Assembly: GCA_017442855.1 (NCBI GenBank)
Contig: JAFSPM010000024.1
Location: 1-64,000, forward strand
Origin: Bacteroidaceae bacterium
Lineage (GTDB): Bacteria > Bacteroidota > Bacteroidia > Bacteroidales > Bacteroidaceae
Reading direction: 5' to 3'
Length of the DNA stretch: 64,000 nt
In this document: one piece after another, positions 23,978-33,165 of the stretch
Layout: each line of letters begins with the position of its first letter
Position numbering within the stretch: the first letter of the stretch is position 1
Notes under the pieces: generated by a model
The model's database searches: none
What the model was told of the DNA's origin: nothing
The model's input: the letters and a program-made list of their open reading frames with translations, nothing else
Translations under genes and position numbers: made by a program

Positions 23978-25270
23978 ATGAAATTGATGTTACACACGCA
24001 GTTGAGAAAATGGCTGGTTTGTTTGCTGTTGACAAGCTATGTCGGTACCGCTATGGCACAAGCCATCACTGAGCGGATGAATGAGAACATGATTACGGTG
24101 AGCGGTGTGGTGAAGGACCAGAAGTCGCGCCGTAAGCTGGAATATGTGAACGTGTATGTGCCTGGCACGAACATTGGTACGGTGACGAACGCTGACGGTG
24201 CGTTTACGTTGAAGTTCAAGGACCCTGGCACGAAGGTATATCTGCAGTTCTCGTACTTAGGCTATAGCTCGAACAAGGTGGAGGTGGATAGGTTGGCAAG
24301 CACGAGCAACGAGTATTTCCTCTCGCAGAGCTCGTTTAAGTTGAACGAGATAGTGGTGAGTCCGATCAATGCGCGCTTCTTGGTGGAGGAGGCCATGGAC
24401 AAGGTGAAGCAGAACTACAGTACGGTGCCGACGATGAACTACCTGTTCTACCGTGAGACGGTGCAGAAGCGCAACCGCTATATCACCATTTCGGAGGCGG
24501 TGACGGAGGCGTTCAAGACGAGTTATGTGCAGGGTACCTTGCGCGACAAGGTGCGCATAGCGAAGAGCCGCAGCGTGGCGAGTCCTGACCTGAAGGATAC
24601 GCTGAGCGTGAAGCTGGAGGGCGGTCCGAACCTGGCTACCTACGTGGATGCGGTGAAGAATCCTGATATCTTGCTGGAGCCTGAGTATATCGAGATGTAT
24701 GAGTATTCGTTCAGGGACTATGAGACGATTGACGACCGTGTGATGTATGCCATCGACTTCAAACCGAAACCTGTGATGCTGGATTTCCCGCTGTATGAGG
24801 GTGTTATTTATATTGACCGCGAGAACATGGGCATCAGTCGCATTGAGTTTACGATGGATATGAGTGAGCCTGATAAGGTGACGAAGCAGATGTTGCGCAG
24901 GAAGCCTGCCTCGATGCGGTTCCGTGCGCAGGAGCTGAGTTACCTGGTGACGTATCGTTATCAGGAGGGGCGCTACTACCTGAACTATGTGAGGGCGCAG
25001 TTCAGGTTCCGTTGTGACTGGAAGCGCAGGTTGTTTGCGACGAACTATACGGTGGTGTCGGAGATGGTGGTGACGAACCGTGAGGATAATCCTACGGAGC
25101 GTATGACGTATCGTGAGTCGTTCCGTAACAGCGATGTGTTGTCGGACAAGGTGCTGGACTTCTATGATGAGGCGTTCTGGGAGGATTATAACATCATTGA
25201 GCCGACGGAATCGTTGGAAGAAGCAGTTGGCAAGCTCAAAAAAGCTATCGATAAAAGCTCAAACCACTAA
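23978..25270 (+). CDS. CarboxypepD_reg-like (DUF5686-type) outer-surface protein
   Basis: A 430-residue exported protein. The signal peptide (about 1-27) ends TAMAQA. Residues about 40-125 form a carboxypeptidase-D regulatory-like beta-sandwich: VSGVVKDQKSRRKLEYVNVYV, GTNIGTVTNADGAFTLKF, LQFSYLGYSS. The rest is beta-rich and resembles the N-terminal part of DUF5686 proteins without the outer-membrane barrel of the longer forms. Such proteins are abundant in Bacteroidota; the function is unknown. It ends 5 bases from the convergent M16 peptidase stop. Confidence 0.8.
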   Translation: MKLMLHTQLRKWLVCLLLTSYVGTAMAQAITERMNENMITVSGVVKDQKSRRKLEYVNVYVPGTNIGTVTNADGAFTLKFKDPGTKVYLQFSYLGYSSNKVEVDRLASTSNEYFLSQSSFKLNEIVVSPINARFLVEEAMDKVKQNYSTVPTMNYLFYRETVQKRNRYITISEAVTEAFKTSYVQGTLRDKVRIAKSRSVASPDLKDTLSVKLEGGPNLATYVDAVKNPDILLEPEYIEMYEYSFRDYETIDDRVMYAIDFKPKPVMLDFPLYEGVIYIDRENMGISRIEFTMDMSEPDKVTKQMLRRKPASMRFRAQELSYLVTYRYQEGRYYLNYVRAQFRFRCDWKRRLFATNYTVVSEMVVTNREDNPTERMTYRESFRNSDVLSDKVLDFYDEAFWEDYNIIEPTESLEEAVGKLKKAIDKSSNH

Positions 25271-25275
25271 AACGT

Positions 25276-26505
25276 TCAACGGTATCGGAGGATGGAGAGG
25301 TTGCTCTCCGCTAAGATTTCTTGGGCTACTTCTTGTAGCAAGTCGGCAGTGAGTAGCTCAATGTTTTTGAACGCCTCCTCGGAAGTGATAAAGCGGTTGT
25401 AGTGAAGGAAAGTCTTCGCCATGCCCAAGGCATTGTTTTCGTTATTGTCGGAGCTGACGCCAATCTGGCCGATAAGCTGCTTCTTCGCTGCCCGCATCTG
25501 ACTATCGCTGAGGCGTTGCTCACGGAATTGTTTTAGCTCCTTGAACACCAGATCGATGCAACGCTCGGCATCTTCGTGGTCACAACCAAAATAGATGGAG
25601 AAGGTACCTATGTCGGTATAGGGCGTGTAGTTGGACTCAATCTCATAGACCAACCCACGATGCTCGCGCAGGGCGATATTCAGTCGGCTATTCATGCCAG
25701 GTCCACCGATGATATTGTTGATGAGGTTGAGCGCCACACGCTTACTGCTTTGGCCATCGTAGGCACGACCACCAATCATGACATGTGCCTGGTGCGACTG
25801 CTTGTTGACATCCTGTCGCTTGGCAGCACAGAAAGGTGGTTGCTGGCGATGCAGCAACACCGGCGAAGCGGTGATGACGGATGTGTGTTTCTCTACCTCA
25901 CGGATGACCTGCTCGATGGTGTAGTTGCCCATGACGAAGAAGATCATGTTGTCGGGCTTGTAGTAACGATGGAAGAAAGCGTCGGCATCGGTCTTGCCGT
26001 AGCTGCGCAAGCGCTCGGCATTGCCCAGGATGTTGCGCCCTAAGGGATGCCCCGCAAAGATAAGATCCTCGAAGTCGTCGAAGATGAGTTCGGCAGGCGT
26101 GTCCTCATACATCTTGATTTCATCAATAATCACCTCGCACTCCTTCTCTATCTCATGCTCGGGAAAGACCGAATGGAACACCAGGTCGGTGAGCAGTTCG
26201 GCAGCACGGGTGAAGTCTTGTTTCATAAACGAACAATAAACTACTGTCTCCTCTTTATTGGTGAAAGCGTTGAGGTCGCCCCCCACATGCTCCATGCGGT
26301 TGAGGATGTGCCAAGCCTTGCGGCGCGTGGTGCCCTTGAACAGCATGTGCTCGATGAAATGGGCCATTCCTGGTGTATCAGGGTCCTCGTCGCGTGTGCC
26401 CGCATTAACGGCATAGCCACAGTAGGCCACCTGCGAGGTGGTTTGCTGAAGGATAATCCTTAATCCGTTAGATAATGTATGGGTGAAGTAACGCTCTGTT
26501 TCCAT
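25276..26505 (-). CDS. M16 family zinc peptidase
   Basis: A 409-residue M16 (pitrilysin/processing-peptidase) metalloprotease. The zinc motif is HFIEH (in MAHFIEHMLFKGT) with the distal Glu in the EEVVYC-like NKEETVVYCSF and ECEVIIDEIKMYED region. The C-terminal non-catalytic M16 domain has the GGPGMNSRLNIALREHRGLVYEI pattern. The start at 26505 (METERYFTH) is preferred over 26556 because a -7 box lies at 26526-26533. Such single-unit peptidases work as dimers on peptides; the substrate is unknown. No signal peptide is visible. Confidence 0.93.
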   Translation of the reverse strand: METERYFTHTLSNGLRIILQQTTSQVAYCGYAVNAGTRDEDPDTPGMAHFIEHMLFKGTTRRKAWHILNRMEHVGGDLNAFTNKEETVVYCSFMKQDFTRAAELLTDLVFHSVFPEHEIEKECEVIIDEIKMYEDTPAELIFDDFEDLIFAGHPLGRNILGNAERLRSYGKTDADAFFHRYYKPDNMIFFVMGNYTIEQVIREVEKHTSVITASPVLLHRQQPPFCAAKRQDVNKQSHQAHVMIGGRAYDGQSSKRVALNLINNIIGGPGMNSRLNIALREHRGLVYEIESNYTPYTDIGTFSIYFGCDHEDAERCIDLVFKELKQFREQRLSDSQMRAAKKQLIGQIGVSSDNNENNALGMAKTFLHYNRFITSEEAFKNIELLTADLLQEVAQEILAESNLSILRYR

Positions 26506-26525
26506 GTAATCATTCTTTGCGGCTG

Positions 26526-26570
26526 CAAAAATAGTATAAACTGGGCGTAAAAACAAAGAAAACTTTGTTT
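26526..26570. promoter_or_regulatory. M16 promoter and 8-bp inverted repeat in the divergent gap
   Basis: Minus-strand TATTTTTG (26533-26526) is a good -7 box for the M16 gene. AAACAAAG (26551-26558), AAAA, CTTTGTTT (26563-26570) is a perfect inverted repeat between the divergent genes and could be an operator. The PfkB gene on the right has only a weaker box, TATCTTTA, near 26590. Confidence 0.4.
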
Positions 26571-26659
26571 ATAAGTTTGCTTTGTAGTATCTTTACCACA
26601 AAATAACAACCTTGGGGCATATCGGTTTCGATCACCCCAAGTATTTGGCGACTAAGGTT

Positions 26660-27574
26660 ATGAGAAAAGTTATAGGAATAGGAGAAACGATATTGGACAT
26701 CATCTTCAAAAACGACCAGCCGTGGACAGCGGTGCCTGGGGGATCGGTATTCAACAGTATCATATCGCTGGCCCGCATGGGACTGACGGTGGATTTTGTG
26801 AGTGAGGTGGGCAACGACCATGTGGGCGAATTAATTAAGCGCTACATGCAGGACAACGGCGTGACGCCACACCTGGATGAGTATGCCCATAACAAATCGG
26901 CTGTGTCGCTGGCTTTCCTCAACGACAACAACGATGCACAATACACTTTCTTCAAGAATTATCCCGAGCAACGCCTGATGGTGGAGTTGCCCGAGGTGGA
27001 GGAGAATGATGTGGTGATGTTGGGGTCGTTTTATGCGGTGGACCCCACGCTGCGACACAAGGTGGTGGAACTGCTGCAGAAGGCACGCGACAACAAGGCC
27101 ATTGTGCTGTATGACCTGAACTACCGCATGCCGCACAAGAACGATGCCATCAAGGTGGCGCCGTATATCCTGGAGAACTTGGAGTATGCCGATATTGTGC
27201 GAGGCTCAGAGGAAGATTTTATGTGTCTGTATAACCTCTGTGATGCTGATAAGATATATAAAGACAAAATAGAGTTCTACTGCAAGAATTTCGTTTATAC
27301 CGCTGGGGCAAAAGATGTGCAGTTGCGCACCGCCACCCTGCGCAAGAGCTATGCTGTGCCGCCTATGGAGCCCGTGAGTACGGTGGGAGCTGGCGATAAC
27401 TTCAATGCCGGATTGGTATATGGCTTATTGAAGCAGGATATTGGGCGTGACGATGTGGCCACCCTGACGGAGGAGCAGTGGGATAAGCTGATAGAATATG
27501 GGATGAAGTTTTCGGCAGTTGTGTGTATGAGTACGGATAACTCCGTTCCTAATGGGTTTATAATTGAGAATTGA
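26660..27574 (+). CDS. PfkB-family carbohydrate kinase
   Basis: A 304-residue ribokinase/fructokinase-type sugar kinase. The N-terminal motif is GIGETILDIIF with PGGSVFNSIISLARMG; the C-terminal signature with catalytic Asp is VGAGDNFNAGLVYG. Substrate cannot be fixed from sequence; fructose is the usual suggestion for this subgroup. The start at 26660 (MRKVIGIGE) fits the family. Next gene, an MTA/SAH nucleosidase, starts 17 bases after its stop, across a TTGAGAATTGAAAATT-type microrepeat, so the pair is probably cotranscribed. Confidence 0.92.
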   Translation: MRKVIGIGETILDIIFKNDQPWTAVPGGSVFNSIISLARMGLTVDFVSEVGNDHVGELIKRYMQDNGVTPHLDEYAHNKSAVSLAFLNDNNDAQYTFFKNYPEQRLMVELPEVEENDVVMLGSFYAVDPTLRHKVVELLQKARDNKAIVLYDLNYRMPHKNDAIKVAPYILENLEYADIVRGSEEDFMCLYNLCDADKIYKDKIEFYCKNFVYTAGAKDVQLRTATLRKSYAVPPMEPVSTVGAGDNFNAGLVYGLLKQDIGRDDVATLTEEQWDKLIEYGMKFSAVVCMSTDNSVPNGFIIEN

Positions 27575-27593
27575 AAATTTATAATTGAGAATG
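27558..27593 (+). repeat. Microrepeat between the kinase and nucleosidase genes
   Basis: ATAATTGAGAATTGAAAATT followed by another TATAATTGAGAATG. On the other strand it reads as iterated (A)TTCTCAATT/TTTTCAATT units, the same pattern as the microrepeat inside gltD (49204-49238). It overlaps the kinase stop and the nucleosidase start. Confidence 0.65.
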
Positions 27594-28238
27594 AAGATAG
27601 GAATTATTGTTGCGATGGATAAGGAGCTGCGCCAACTGAAGCAGTTGTTTGAGGGCTCGGATGTGATGGTGCAGAAATGCGGCATAGGTAAGGTGAATGC
27701 GGCGTTGGGTGCACAAAAGATGATTAACGAATTTCATCCTGATGTGATTATCTCCAGCGGTTGTGCGGGAGGCAATGGCGACGATATAGAGATACAGGAT
27801 GTGGTGGTGAGTTCGCTGTTGGTGTATCACGATGTGTATTGCGGTACGGCCATCGACAACACTACACAGTATGGCCAAGTGCAAGGCATGCCGGTACGTT
27901 TTGAGGCAGCCCCCTGGTTGCTACAGAAGGCAGTGAGTCTGGATTGTGGGGTGAAAATACATGCCGGATTGATTGCTACGGGCGACTGGTTTGTGGATTC
28001 GCGCGAGAAGATGCGTGAGATTTTGGGGAAGTTCCCGGAAGCCAAGGCAGTGGATATGGAGAGCTGCGCCATTGCACAGACGTGCTATATTAATAAGGTG
28101 GCCTTCATCTCGTTCAGGGTCATCAGCGATATCCCCCTGCGCGATACTGATGCCAGTCAGTACCACGACTTCTGGAACACGGTGGCAGAGCATTCCTTTG
28201 CCGTGACGAAATCGTTCGTGGAGAGTATCCAGCAATAA
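27591..28238 (+). CDS. mtnN: 5'-methylthioadenosine/S-adenosylhomocysteine nucleosidase
   Basis: A 215-residue PNP/UDP-phosphorylase-fold nucleosidase that removes adenine from MTA and SAH, recycling products of SAM use. The N-terminal MKIGIIVAMDKEL with the purine-binding CGIGKVNAAL, SSGCAGG and catalytic VDMESCAIAQ plus the late Asp in RVISDIPL are as in MtnN. The ATG at 27591 is used rather than the TTG at 27585. Futalosine hydrolase is a related alternative. Product of radical SAM chemistry (5'-deoxyadenosine) is also a substrate of some members. It converges with sufS, leaving only 6 bases between the stops. Confidence 0.9.
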   Translation: MKIGIIVAMDKELRQLKQLFEGSDVMVQKCGIGKVNAALGAQKMINEFHPDVIISSGCAGGNGDDIEIQDVVVSSLLVYHDVYCGTAIDNTTQYGQVQGMPVRFEAAPWLLQKAVSLDCGVKIHAGLIATGDWFVDSREKMREILGKFPEAKAVDMESCAIAQTCYINKVAFISFRVISDIPLRDTDASQYHDFWNTVAEHSFAVTKSFVESIQQ

Positions 28239-28244
28239 AATCAG

Positions 28245-29507
28245 TTAGAACATCTGACTAACACGACGGATGCCTGCTACCAAGGCATCTACCTCGTCGT
28301 GGGTGTTATAAAGACCAAAAGAAGCACGCAACGTACCCTCGATGCCTAAGCGGTGCATCAGCGGTTCGGCGCAATGATGACCCGTACGTACGGCTATGCC
28401 GAGGCGGTCGAGCAAGGTGCCCATGTCGAGGTGGTGGATGTCGCCCACGAGGAAAGAAATGACACTACCGCGAACATCGTTGACCGTTGACCGTTGACTA
28501 TTGACCATGGGTCCGAAAATTCTCATACCAGGGATTTGAGACATTTGTTCAAGGGCATAGTGGGTAAGTTCGGCTTCATGAGCAGCGATGGTGTCCATGC
28601 CTATTTTCTCGACATACTCCAAAGCGGCAGCTAAGCCTGTGACGTCCACATAGTTGGGTGTGCCCGCCTCAAACTTATAAGGAATGGCGTTGAAGGTGGT
28701 CTTCTCGAAGCTCACGGTACCAATCATCTCGCCACCACCTTGGTAGGGCGGCAGACGGTCGAGCCACTCGCGCTTGCCATAAAGCACACCAATGCCCGTA
28801 GGTCCATAGACCTTATGACCTGAGAAACAATAAAAGTCGGCATCCAGCGCGCGCACGCTCACCGGCATGTGCGGCACACTCTGTGCTCCATCGATGAGTA
28901 TGGGCACACCATGAGCATGAGCGATGCGGATGATATCGGCCACAGGATTGATGGTGCCCAGTACATTGCTGACATGCGCCACGCTCACCAATTTGGTGCG
29001 AGAGGTAATCAGTTCTTCAAATGCTTCCATGCAGAGAAACCCCTCGTCGATCATAGGTATCACCTTGACAACAATGCCTTTTCGCTCGGCCTGTAGTTGC
29101 CAAGGTACGATATTGCTATGGTGCTCCATCGTACTGATAATTACCTCGTCGCCCGCTTGCATCTCTTGTTGGCAGAAAGAGGAAGCCACCAGGTTGATGG
29201 CCTCGGTAGTGCCTCGGGTAAAGACGATTTCCTGTGCACTCTCTGCATCGATGAAACGGCGTACCGTCTCACGGCTCTGCTCCAGCATATCGGTAGCCAC
29301 CACCGAGAGGTGATGCACGCCACGATGCACGTTGGCGTTGGCGGTATAGTATTGTTGCACCATCGCTTCTACCACCTGGTGTGGCTTCTGCGTGGTGGCA
29401 GCATTGTCGAGATAGACCAATGGATGCCCATAAACTTGGGTATCAAGAATGGGGAAATCCTTTCTCACGGCTTGGATATCATATTTTGATTGACCGTTTA
29501 CCATCAT
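28245..29507 (-). CDS. sufS: Cysteine desulfurase SufS
   Basis: SufS, 420 residues, PLP-dependent, supplies persulfide sulfur to SufBCD for Fe-S cluster assembly. N-terminal RKDFPILDTQVYGHPLVYLD, the PLP Lys in FSGHKVYGP, and active-site Cys in VRTGHHCAEP are all present. A short extra segment, MVNSQRSTVND (about residues 334-344), is encoded by a microrepeat (28478-28507) also found between sufB and sufC and in related form in gltD. Even the start region (MVNGQSK) has the same repeat-like sequence. Overlaps sufD by 4 bases (ATGA). Last gene of the rimP-to-sufS operon. Confidence 0.95.
   Translation of the reverse strand: MMVNGQSKYDIQAVRKDFPILDTQVYGHPLVYLDNAATTQKPHQVVEAMVQQYYTANANVHRGVHHLSVVATDMLEQSRETVRRFIDAESAQEIVFTRGTTEAINLVASSFCQQEMQAGDEVIISTMEHHSNIVPWQLQAERKGIVVKVIPMIDEGFLCMEAFEELITSRTKLVSVAHVSNVLGTINPVADIIRIAHAHGVPILIDGAQSVPHMPVSVRALDADFYCFSGHKVYGPTGIGVLYGKREWLDRLPPYQGGGEMIGTVSFEKTTFNAIPYKFEAGTPNYVDVTGLAAALEYVEKIGMDTIAAHEAELTHYALEQMSQIPGMRIFGPMVNSQRSTVNDVRGSVISFLVGDIHHLDMGTLLDRLGIAVRTGHHCAEPLMHRLGIEGTLRASFGLYNTHDEVDALVAGIRRVSQMF
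28478..28507 (-). repeat. Microrepeat inside sufS
   Basis: On the coding strand GGTCAATAGTCAACGGTC then AACGGTCAACG, tandem 7-base (GGTCAAC) units, in frame, translated VNSQRSTVN. The same tandem is at 31094-31125 between sufC and sufB, and the peptide resembles NSQFSTFNSQF in GltD. Confidence 0.75.
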
Positions 29508-30316
29508 TTGTTTCTAAATCTTTTTTCTACTAATTCATGCAGACGCTCGCGCAGGGCAGGGATGCGAACCTGCTCCACCACCTCGCCCACGAAGGCAGTC
29601 ATCAGCAAAAGGCGTGCCTCGTGCAAGGAAATGCCACGCTGTTGCATATAAAACAAGGCACTCTCGTCGAGCTGTCCGGTACTGGAACCGTGGTTGCAAC
29701 GCACGTCATCGTTGTATATCTCCAACTGCGGTTGGGCAAACATGCGTGCTTCGCGGGTGGCGCAAAGGTTGCGGTTGGTTTGCTCAGAAACCGTATGATG
29801 TGCCCCAGGCAACACCTTCACCAAACCAGCATAGGTGCCCACTGCCTTATCGTTCAGTACATATTTAAAGAGTTGGTGGCTCTTGGTGTGAGGCACCATG
29901 TGCTGCACCAATGTATGGTTGTCGATGTTTTGCTCTCTACCAGCGATGACCAACCCATTGAGAGACAGTTCGGCACCTTCGCCACACAAATCAACTTGTG
30001 TGGTATTGCGGTTATTGTCTGTTGCCAAACTGACGCTTTGTATAAACACCTGACTATCGGCTTCCTGGCGGATATGGAGGTTGTGTGTTCGGGTGGTGCC
30101 TGCTTTGCTTATGTCTATATCGCAGAAGTCTAAAGAAGCACCCTCTTCCACGATAATATCGGTTGAAAGATGATAGGATTGAGATGCCACAGCAGCTGAT
30201 TCGAATACCAAATTCAGTTTGGCTCCGCTTGCCACGTGGATATGCAACTGCTGCTCTTCAGTCAGTTGCAGTGTTTTCTCCACCGCCGTGTTTTTTGGAA
30301 CGAAAATCTCAATCAT
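29504..30316 (-). CDS. sufD: SufD, short form of the SufBCD scaffold subunit
   Basis: A 270-residue SufD-like protein, partner of SufB and SufC in Fe-S cluster assembly. Only the right-handed beta-helix core and C-terminal helices are present: AELSLNGLVIAGREQNIDNHT, GTYAGLVKVLPGAHHT, QLEIYNDDVRCNHGSSTGQLDE and FYMQQRGISLHEARLLL. The Cys-x-His segment that interfaces with SufB is retained. Typical SufD is about 420-450 residues; the N-terminal helical domain of about 150 residues is missing, and no fragment of it lies upstream (sufC ends 20 bases before). Overlaps sufS with ATGA. Confidence 0.93.
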   Translation of the reverse strand: MIEIFVPKNTAVEKTLQLTEEQQLHIHVASGAKLNLVFESAAVASQSYHLSTDIIVEEGASLDFCDIDISKAGTTRTHNLHIRQEADSQVFIQSVSLATDNNRNTTQVDLCGEGAELSLNGLVIAGREQNIDNHTLVQHMVPHTKSHQLFKYVLNDKAVGTYAGLVKVLPGAHHTVSEQTNRNLCATREARMFAQPQLEIYNDDVRCNHGSSTGQLDESALFYMQQRGISLHEARLLLMTAFVGEVVEQVRIPALRERLHELVEKRFRNK

Positions 30317-30336
30317 CTTAAATGTTATGCTTCAGA

Positions 30337-31086
30337 TCAATTTTCAATTTCTTTAATCCAGTCATAGCCACGCTTCTCAAGTTCCAGCGCCAACTCAGGA
30401 CCGGCCGTCATGACGATGCGTCCTTGGTAGAGTACATGCACGATGTCGGGCTTGATATAGTCGAGCAAACGCTGGTAGTGGGTAATGACGATGCAGCTCG
30501 TCTCAGGCGTCTTCAGTTTGTTGACCCCCTCCGCCACGATGCGCAGGGCATCGATGTCGAGACCAGAGTCCGTCTCGTCAAGGATACTCAGCTTGGGCTC
30601 CAGCATCGCCATCTGGAAGATTTCATTACGTTTCTTCTCGCCACCCGAGAATCCTTCGTTCACAGAGCGGTTGGCCAACTTGTTGTCCAACTCTACTATG
30701 GCACGCTTCTCACGCATCAGTTTCAGGAACTCGCTGGCACTGAGGGCTGGCAGGTTAAGGTATTTGCGTTTCTCATTGACAGCAGCACGCATGAAGTTGG
30801 TCATGCTCACCCCTGGTATCTCTACAGGATATTGGAAACTCAGGAACACTCCCTCATGACTGCGGTCCTCGGGCGATAGTTCCAAGAGGTTCTTGCCGTT
30901 GAAGGTAACGGTGCCTTGTGTCACCTTGTATTGTGGGTTACCCACCAATACAGACGAGAGCGTGCTCTTGCCCGAGCCGTTAGGGCCCATGATAGCATGC
31001 ACCTCACCGGGCTTCACCTCTAAGTTGATGCCCCTCAGAATCTCTTTGCCAGCCACACTGGCATGTAAATCTTCTATCTTTAACAT
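30337..31086 (-). CDS. sufC: SufC Fe-S assembly ATPase
   Basis: A 249-residue ABC-type ATPase that drives the SufBCD scaffold. Walker A is GPNGSGKSTL, the Q-loop FLSFQYPVEIPGV is typical of SufC, the signature reads GFSGGEKKRNEI and Walker B LSILDETDSGLDIDAL. Length matches the family. It lies between sufB (82-base gap holding a microrepeat) and sufD (20-base gap). Confidence 0.97.
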   Translation of the reverse strand: MLKIEDLHASVAGKEILRGINLEVKPGEVHAIMGPNGSGKSTLSSVLVGNPQYKVTQGTVTFNGKNLLELSPEDRSHEGVFLSFQYPVEIPGVSMTNFMRAAVNEKRKYLNLPALSASEFLKLMREKRAIVELDNKLANRSVNEGFSGGEKKRNEIFQMAMLEPKLSILDETDSGLDIDALRIVAEGVNKLKTPETSCIVITHYQRLLDYIKPDIVHVLYQGRIVMTAGPELALELEKRGYDWIKEIEN

Positions 31087-31093
31087 CTTTATT

Positions 31094-31125
31094 CGTTAAC
31101 CGTTGACCGTTGACCGTTGACCATT
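31094..31125 (-). repeat. Microrepeat between sufB and sufC
   Basis: On the plus strand CGTTAACCGTTGACCGTTGA continuing CCGTTGACCATTAA: 7-base units (CCGTTGA) repeated three to four times. It is the same tandem that is translated inside sufS. It fills much of the 82-base gap between sufB and sufC. Confidence 0.75.
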
Positions 31126-31168
31126 AAAGCCTTCCATCAATGCAACGACTTTCTTTGTTTTCTTTCAA

Positions 31169-32632
31169 TTATCCAACGGAACCCTCCAGCGAAACGCTTA
31201 GAAGTTTTTGTGCTTCTACGGCAAACTCCATCGGCAACTTATTGAGCACATCTTTGGCATAACCATTCACAATCAGTCCTACAGCATCTTCGGTCGAGAT
31301 ACCACGTTGGTTGCAGTAGAAAATCTGCTCCTCGTTAATCTTGCTGGTTGTCGCCTCATGCTCCACCACTGCCGTTTCGTTATGGATATCCATATAAGGA
31401 AAGGTGTGCGCCCCACATTTGTCGCCCAGCAACAAAGAGTCGCACTGACTGTAGTTGCGGGCATTGTCGGCCTTAGCCGCCACACGCACCAAACCACGGT
31501 AGGAGTTCTCGCTCTTGCCAGCGGAGATGCCTTTGCTTACGATGGTACTGCGTGTGTTCTTACCCAAGTGAATCATCTTCGTACCCGTGTCAGCCTGCTG
31601 GTAGTTGTTGGTCACCGCAACGCTGTAGAACTCGGCCGTAGAGTTATCGCCCTGCAAGATACAGGAAGGATATTTCCACGTAATGGCAGAACCTGTTTCC
31701 ACTTGTGTCCACGACAATTTACTGTTGTTGCCACGCAGGTGTCCACGTTTGGTAACGAAGTTATACACGCCCCCTTTGCCTTCGGCATCGCCTGGGTACC
31801 AGTTCTGCACCGTACTATATTTCACCTCAGCCCGTTCGTGTACCACAATCTCCACGATGGCGGCATGTAGCTGGTTTTCATCGCGCATAGGAGCCGTACA
31901 TCCTTCGAGATAAGATACATACGACTCGTCATCGGCCACGATGAGGGTACGCTCAAACTGTCCGGTATTCCTGGCATTGATGCGGAAATAGGTCGATAGC
32001 TCCATCGGACATCTCACACCCTTGGGGATATACACGAACGAGCCGTCGCTGAACACAGCCGAGTTGAGTGCCGCAAAGAAATTGTCGGTGTAAGGCACCA
32101 CTGAGCCCAAGTATTGTCGCACCAGGTCGGGATGCTCCTTTATTGCCTCACTCATGGAGCAGAAGATGATGCCTTTCTCCTTGAGTTGTTCCTTGAAGGT
32201 GGTTTTGACCGACACCGAGTCCATCACGGCATCCACTGCCAAACCACTCAGCGCCATACGCTCCTCCAAAGGAATACCCAACTTGTCGAAAGTCTTCATC
32301 AACTCGGGGTCAATTTCTTTCTTCCCCTCGTCCTTGCGCTTCTTGGTAGGGTCGGCGTAGTAGGAGATAGCCTGGTAGTCGATTTCGGGAATACGCAGAT
32401 GTGCCCATGTGGGCATGGTCTGCTTCAACCAGTGGCGATAAGCCTTCAAGCGGAAGTCGAGCAACCACTCGGGTTCTTCTTTCTTCTCGGAAATGAGGCG
32501 CACCACCTCTTCGTTGAGGCCACGGTCGATGACTTCGGTATGTACGTCGGTGGTGAAGCCATACTTGTATTGCTCCTCCGCCACCTGGCGCACATAGTCG
32601 TTATCTTTATATTTCCCTTGTTTCAACTCCAT
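31169..32632 (-). CDS. sufB: SufB Fe-S scaffold subunit
   Basis: A 487-residue SufB, the core scaffold on which Fe-S clusters are assembled. Hallmarks: [59 protein letters not shown] with the sulfur-accepting Cys, and [20 protein letters not shown]. The start at 32632 ([10 protein letters not shown]) is used; an upstream frame to 32707 adds unrelated residues. It overlaps the 3' end of cvpA by 26 bases. Confidence 0.96.
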   Translation of the reverse strand: MELKQGKYKDNDYVRQVAEEQYKYGFTTDVHTEVIDRGLNEEVVRLISEKKEEPEWLLDFRLKAYRHWLKQTMPTWAHLRIPEIDYQAISYYADPTKKRKDEGKKEIDPELMKTFDKLGIPLEERMALSGLAVDAVMDSVSVKTTFKEQLKEKGIIFCSMSEAIKEHPDLVRQYLGSVVPYTDNFFAALNSAVFSDGSFVYIPKGVRCPMELSTYFRINARNTGQFERTLIVADDESYVSYLEGCTAPMRDENQLHAAIVEIVVHERAEVKYSTVQNWYPGDAEGKGGVYNFVTKRGHLRGNNSKLSWTQVETGSAITWKYPSCILQGDNSTAEFYSVAVTNNYQQADTGTKMIHLGKNTRSTIVSKGISAGKSENSYRGLVRVAAKADNARNYSQCDSLLLGDKCGAHTFPYMDIHNETAVVEHEATTSKINEEQIFYCNQRGISTEDAVGLIVNGYAKDVLNKLPMEFAVEAQKLLSVSLEGSVG

Positions 32633-33146
32633 TATCATCCTTCTTTTGCTGCAGTATGTCTTTGGCCATATCCTGTACGGCTGGCATGAACATCCCCGCA
32701 AAAGCACCTACCGGTTTGTATAGTTTAGACTCTTCCCTAAGCTCCTGACTGACAATCTTTCCATCGGCATCGATGTAATCCAGGACGCAGATGAACACAC
32801 TAATGAACAACACCCACTTCACTGCTCCCAAGGCAGCACCAAGCAAACGGTTGAACCATCCTAAGGAGATGATCTCCAATGCTTTGGTAATGACAGAAGC
32901 CACCAGGGAAAACATCAGAGGTACCACAATCCAAATCAAAATGAAAGCACAGAGATGCGCCAAAGAAGGATTGTCGGTCACGATGCCCGTAAGGCGGTCG
33001 CCCACCACTCCATACAATGCTTTGGCTGCTATCAAGCCCAACACGAGACCTGTCAGCACCGCCAACTGCTTGATGAATCCCATCCGGTAACCCGTGATGA
33101 CACCCACCAGCACCAGCACCAATATAATAATGTCAATCATTGCCAT
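32607..33146 (-). CDS. CvpA family membrane protein
   Basis: A 179-residue protein with four predicted membrane segments: [21 protein letters not shown] at the N-terminus, [36 protein letters not shown] and [21 protein letters not shown]. The N-terminal pattern D-x(2)-I-x(5)-G-x(2)-G and the central LLGxxxGxxK are typical of CvpA, a family first named from colicin V production but of general envelope role. It sits between infB (19-base gap) and sufB (26-base overlap) in the long leftward operon. Confidence 0.9.
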   Translation of the reverse strand: MAMIDIIILVLVLVGVITGYRMGFIKQLAVLTGLVLGLIAAKALYGVVGDRLTGIVTDNPSLAHLCAFILIWIVVPLMFSLVASVITKALEIISLGWFNRLLGAALGAVKWVLFISVFICVLDYIDADGKIVSQELREESKLYKPVGAFAGMFMPAVQDMAKDILQQKKDDNGVETREI

Positions 33147-33165
33147 TGTTGTTATCGTTACCTCC

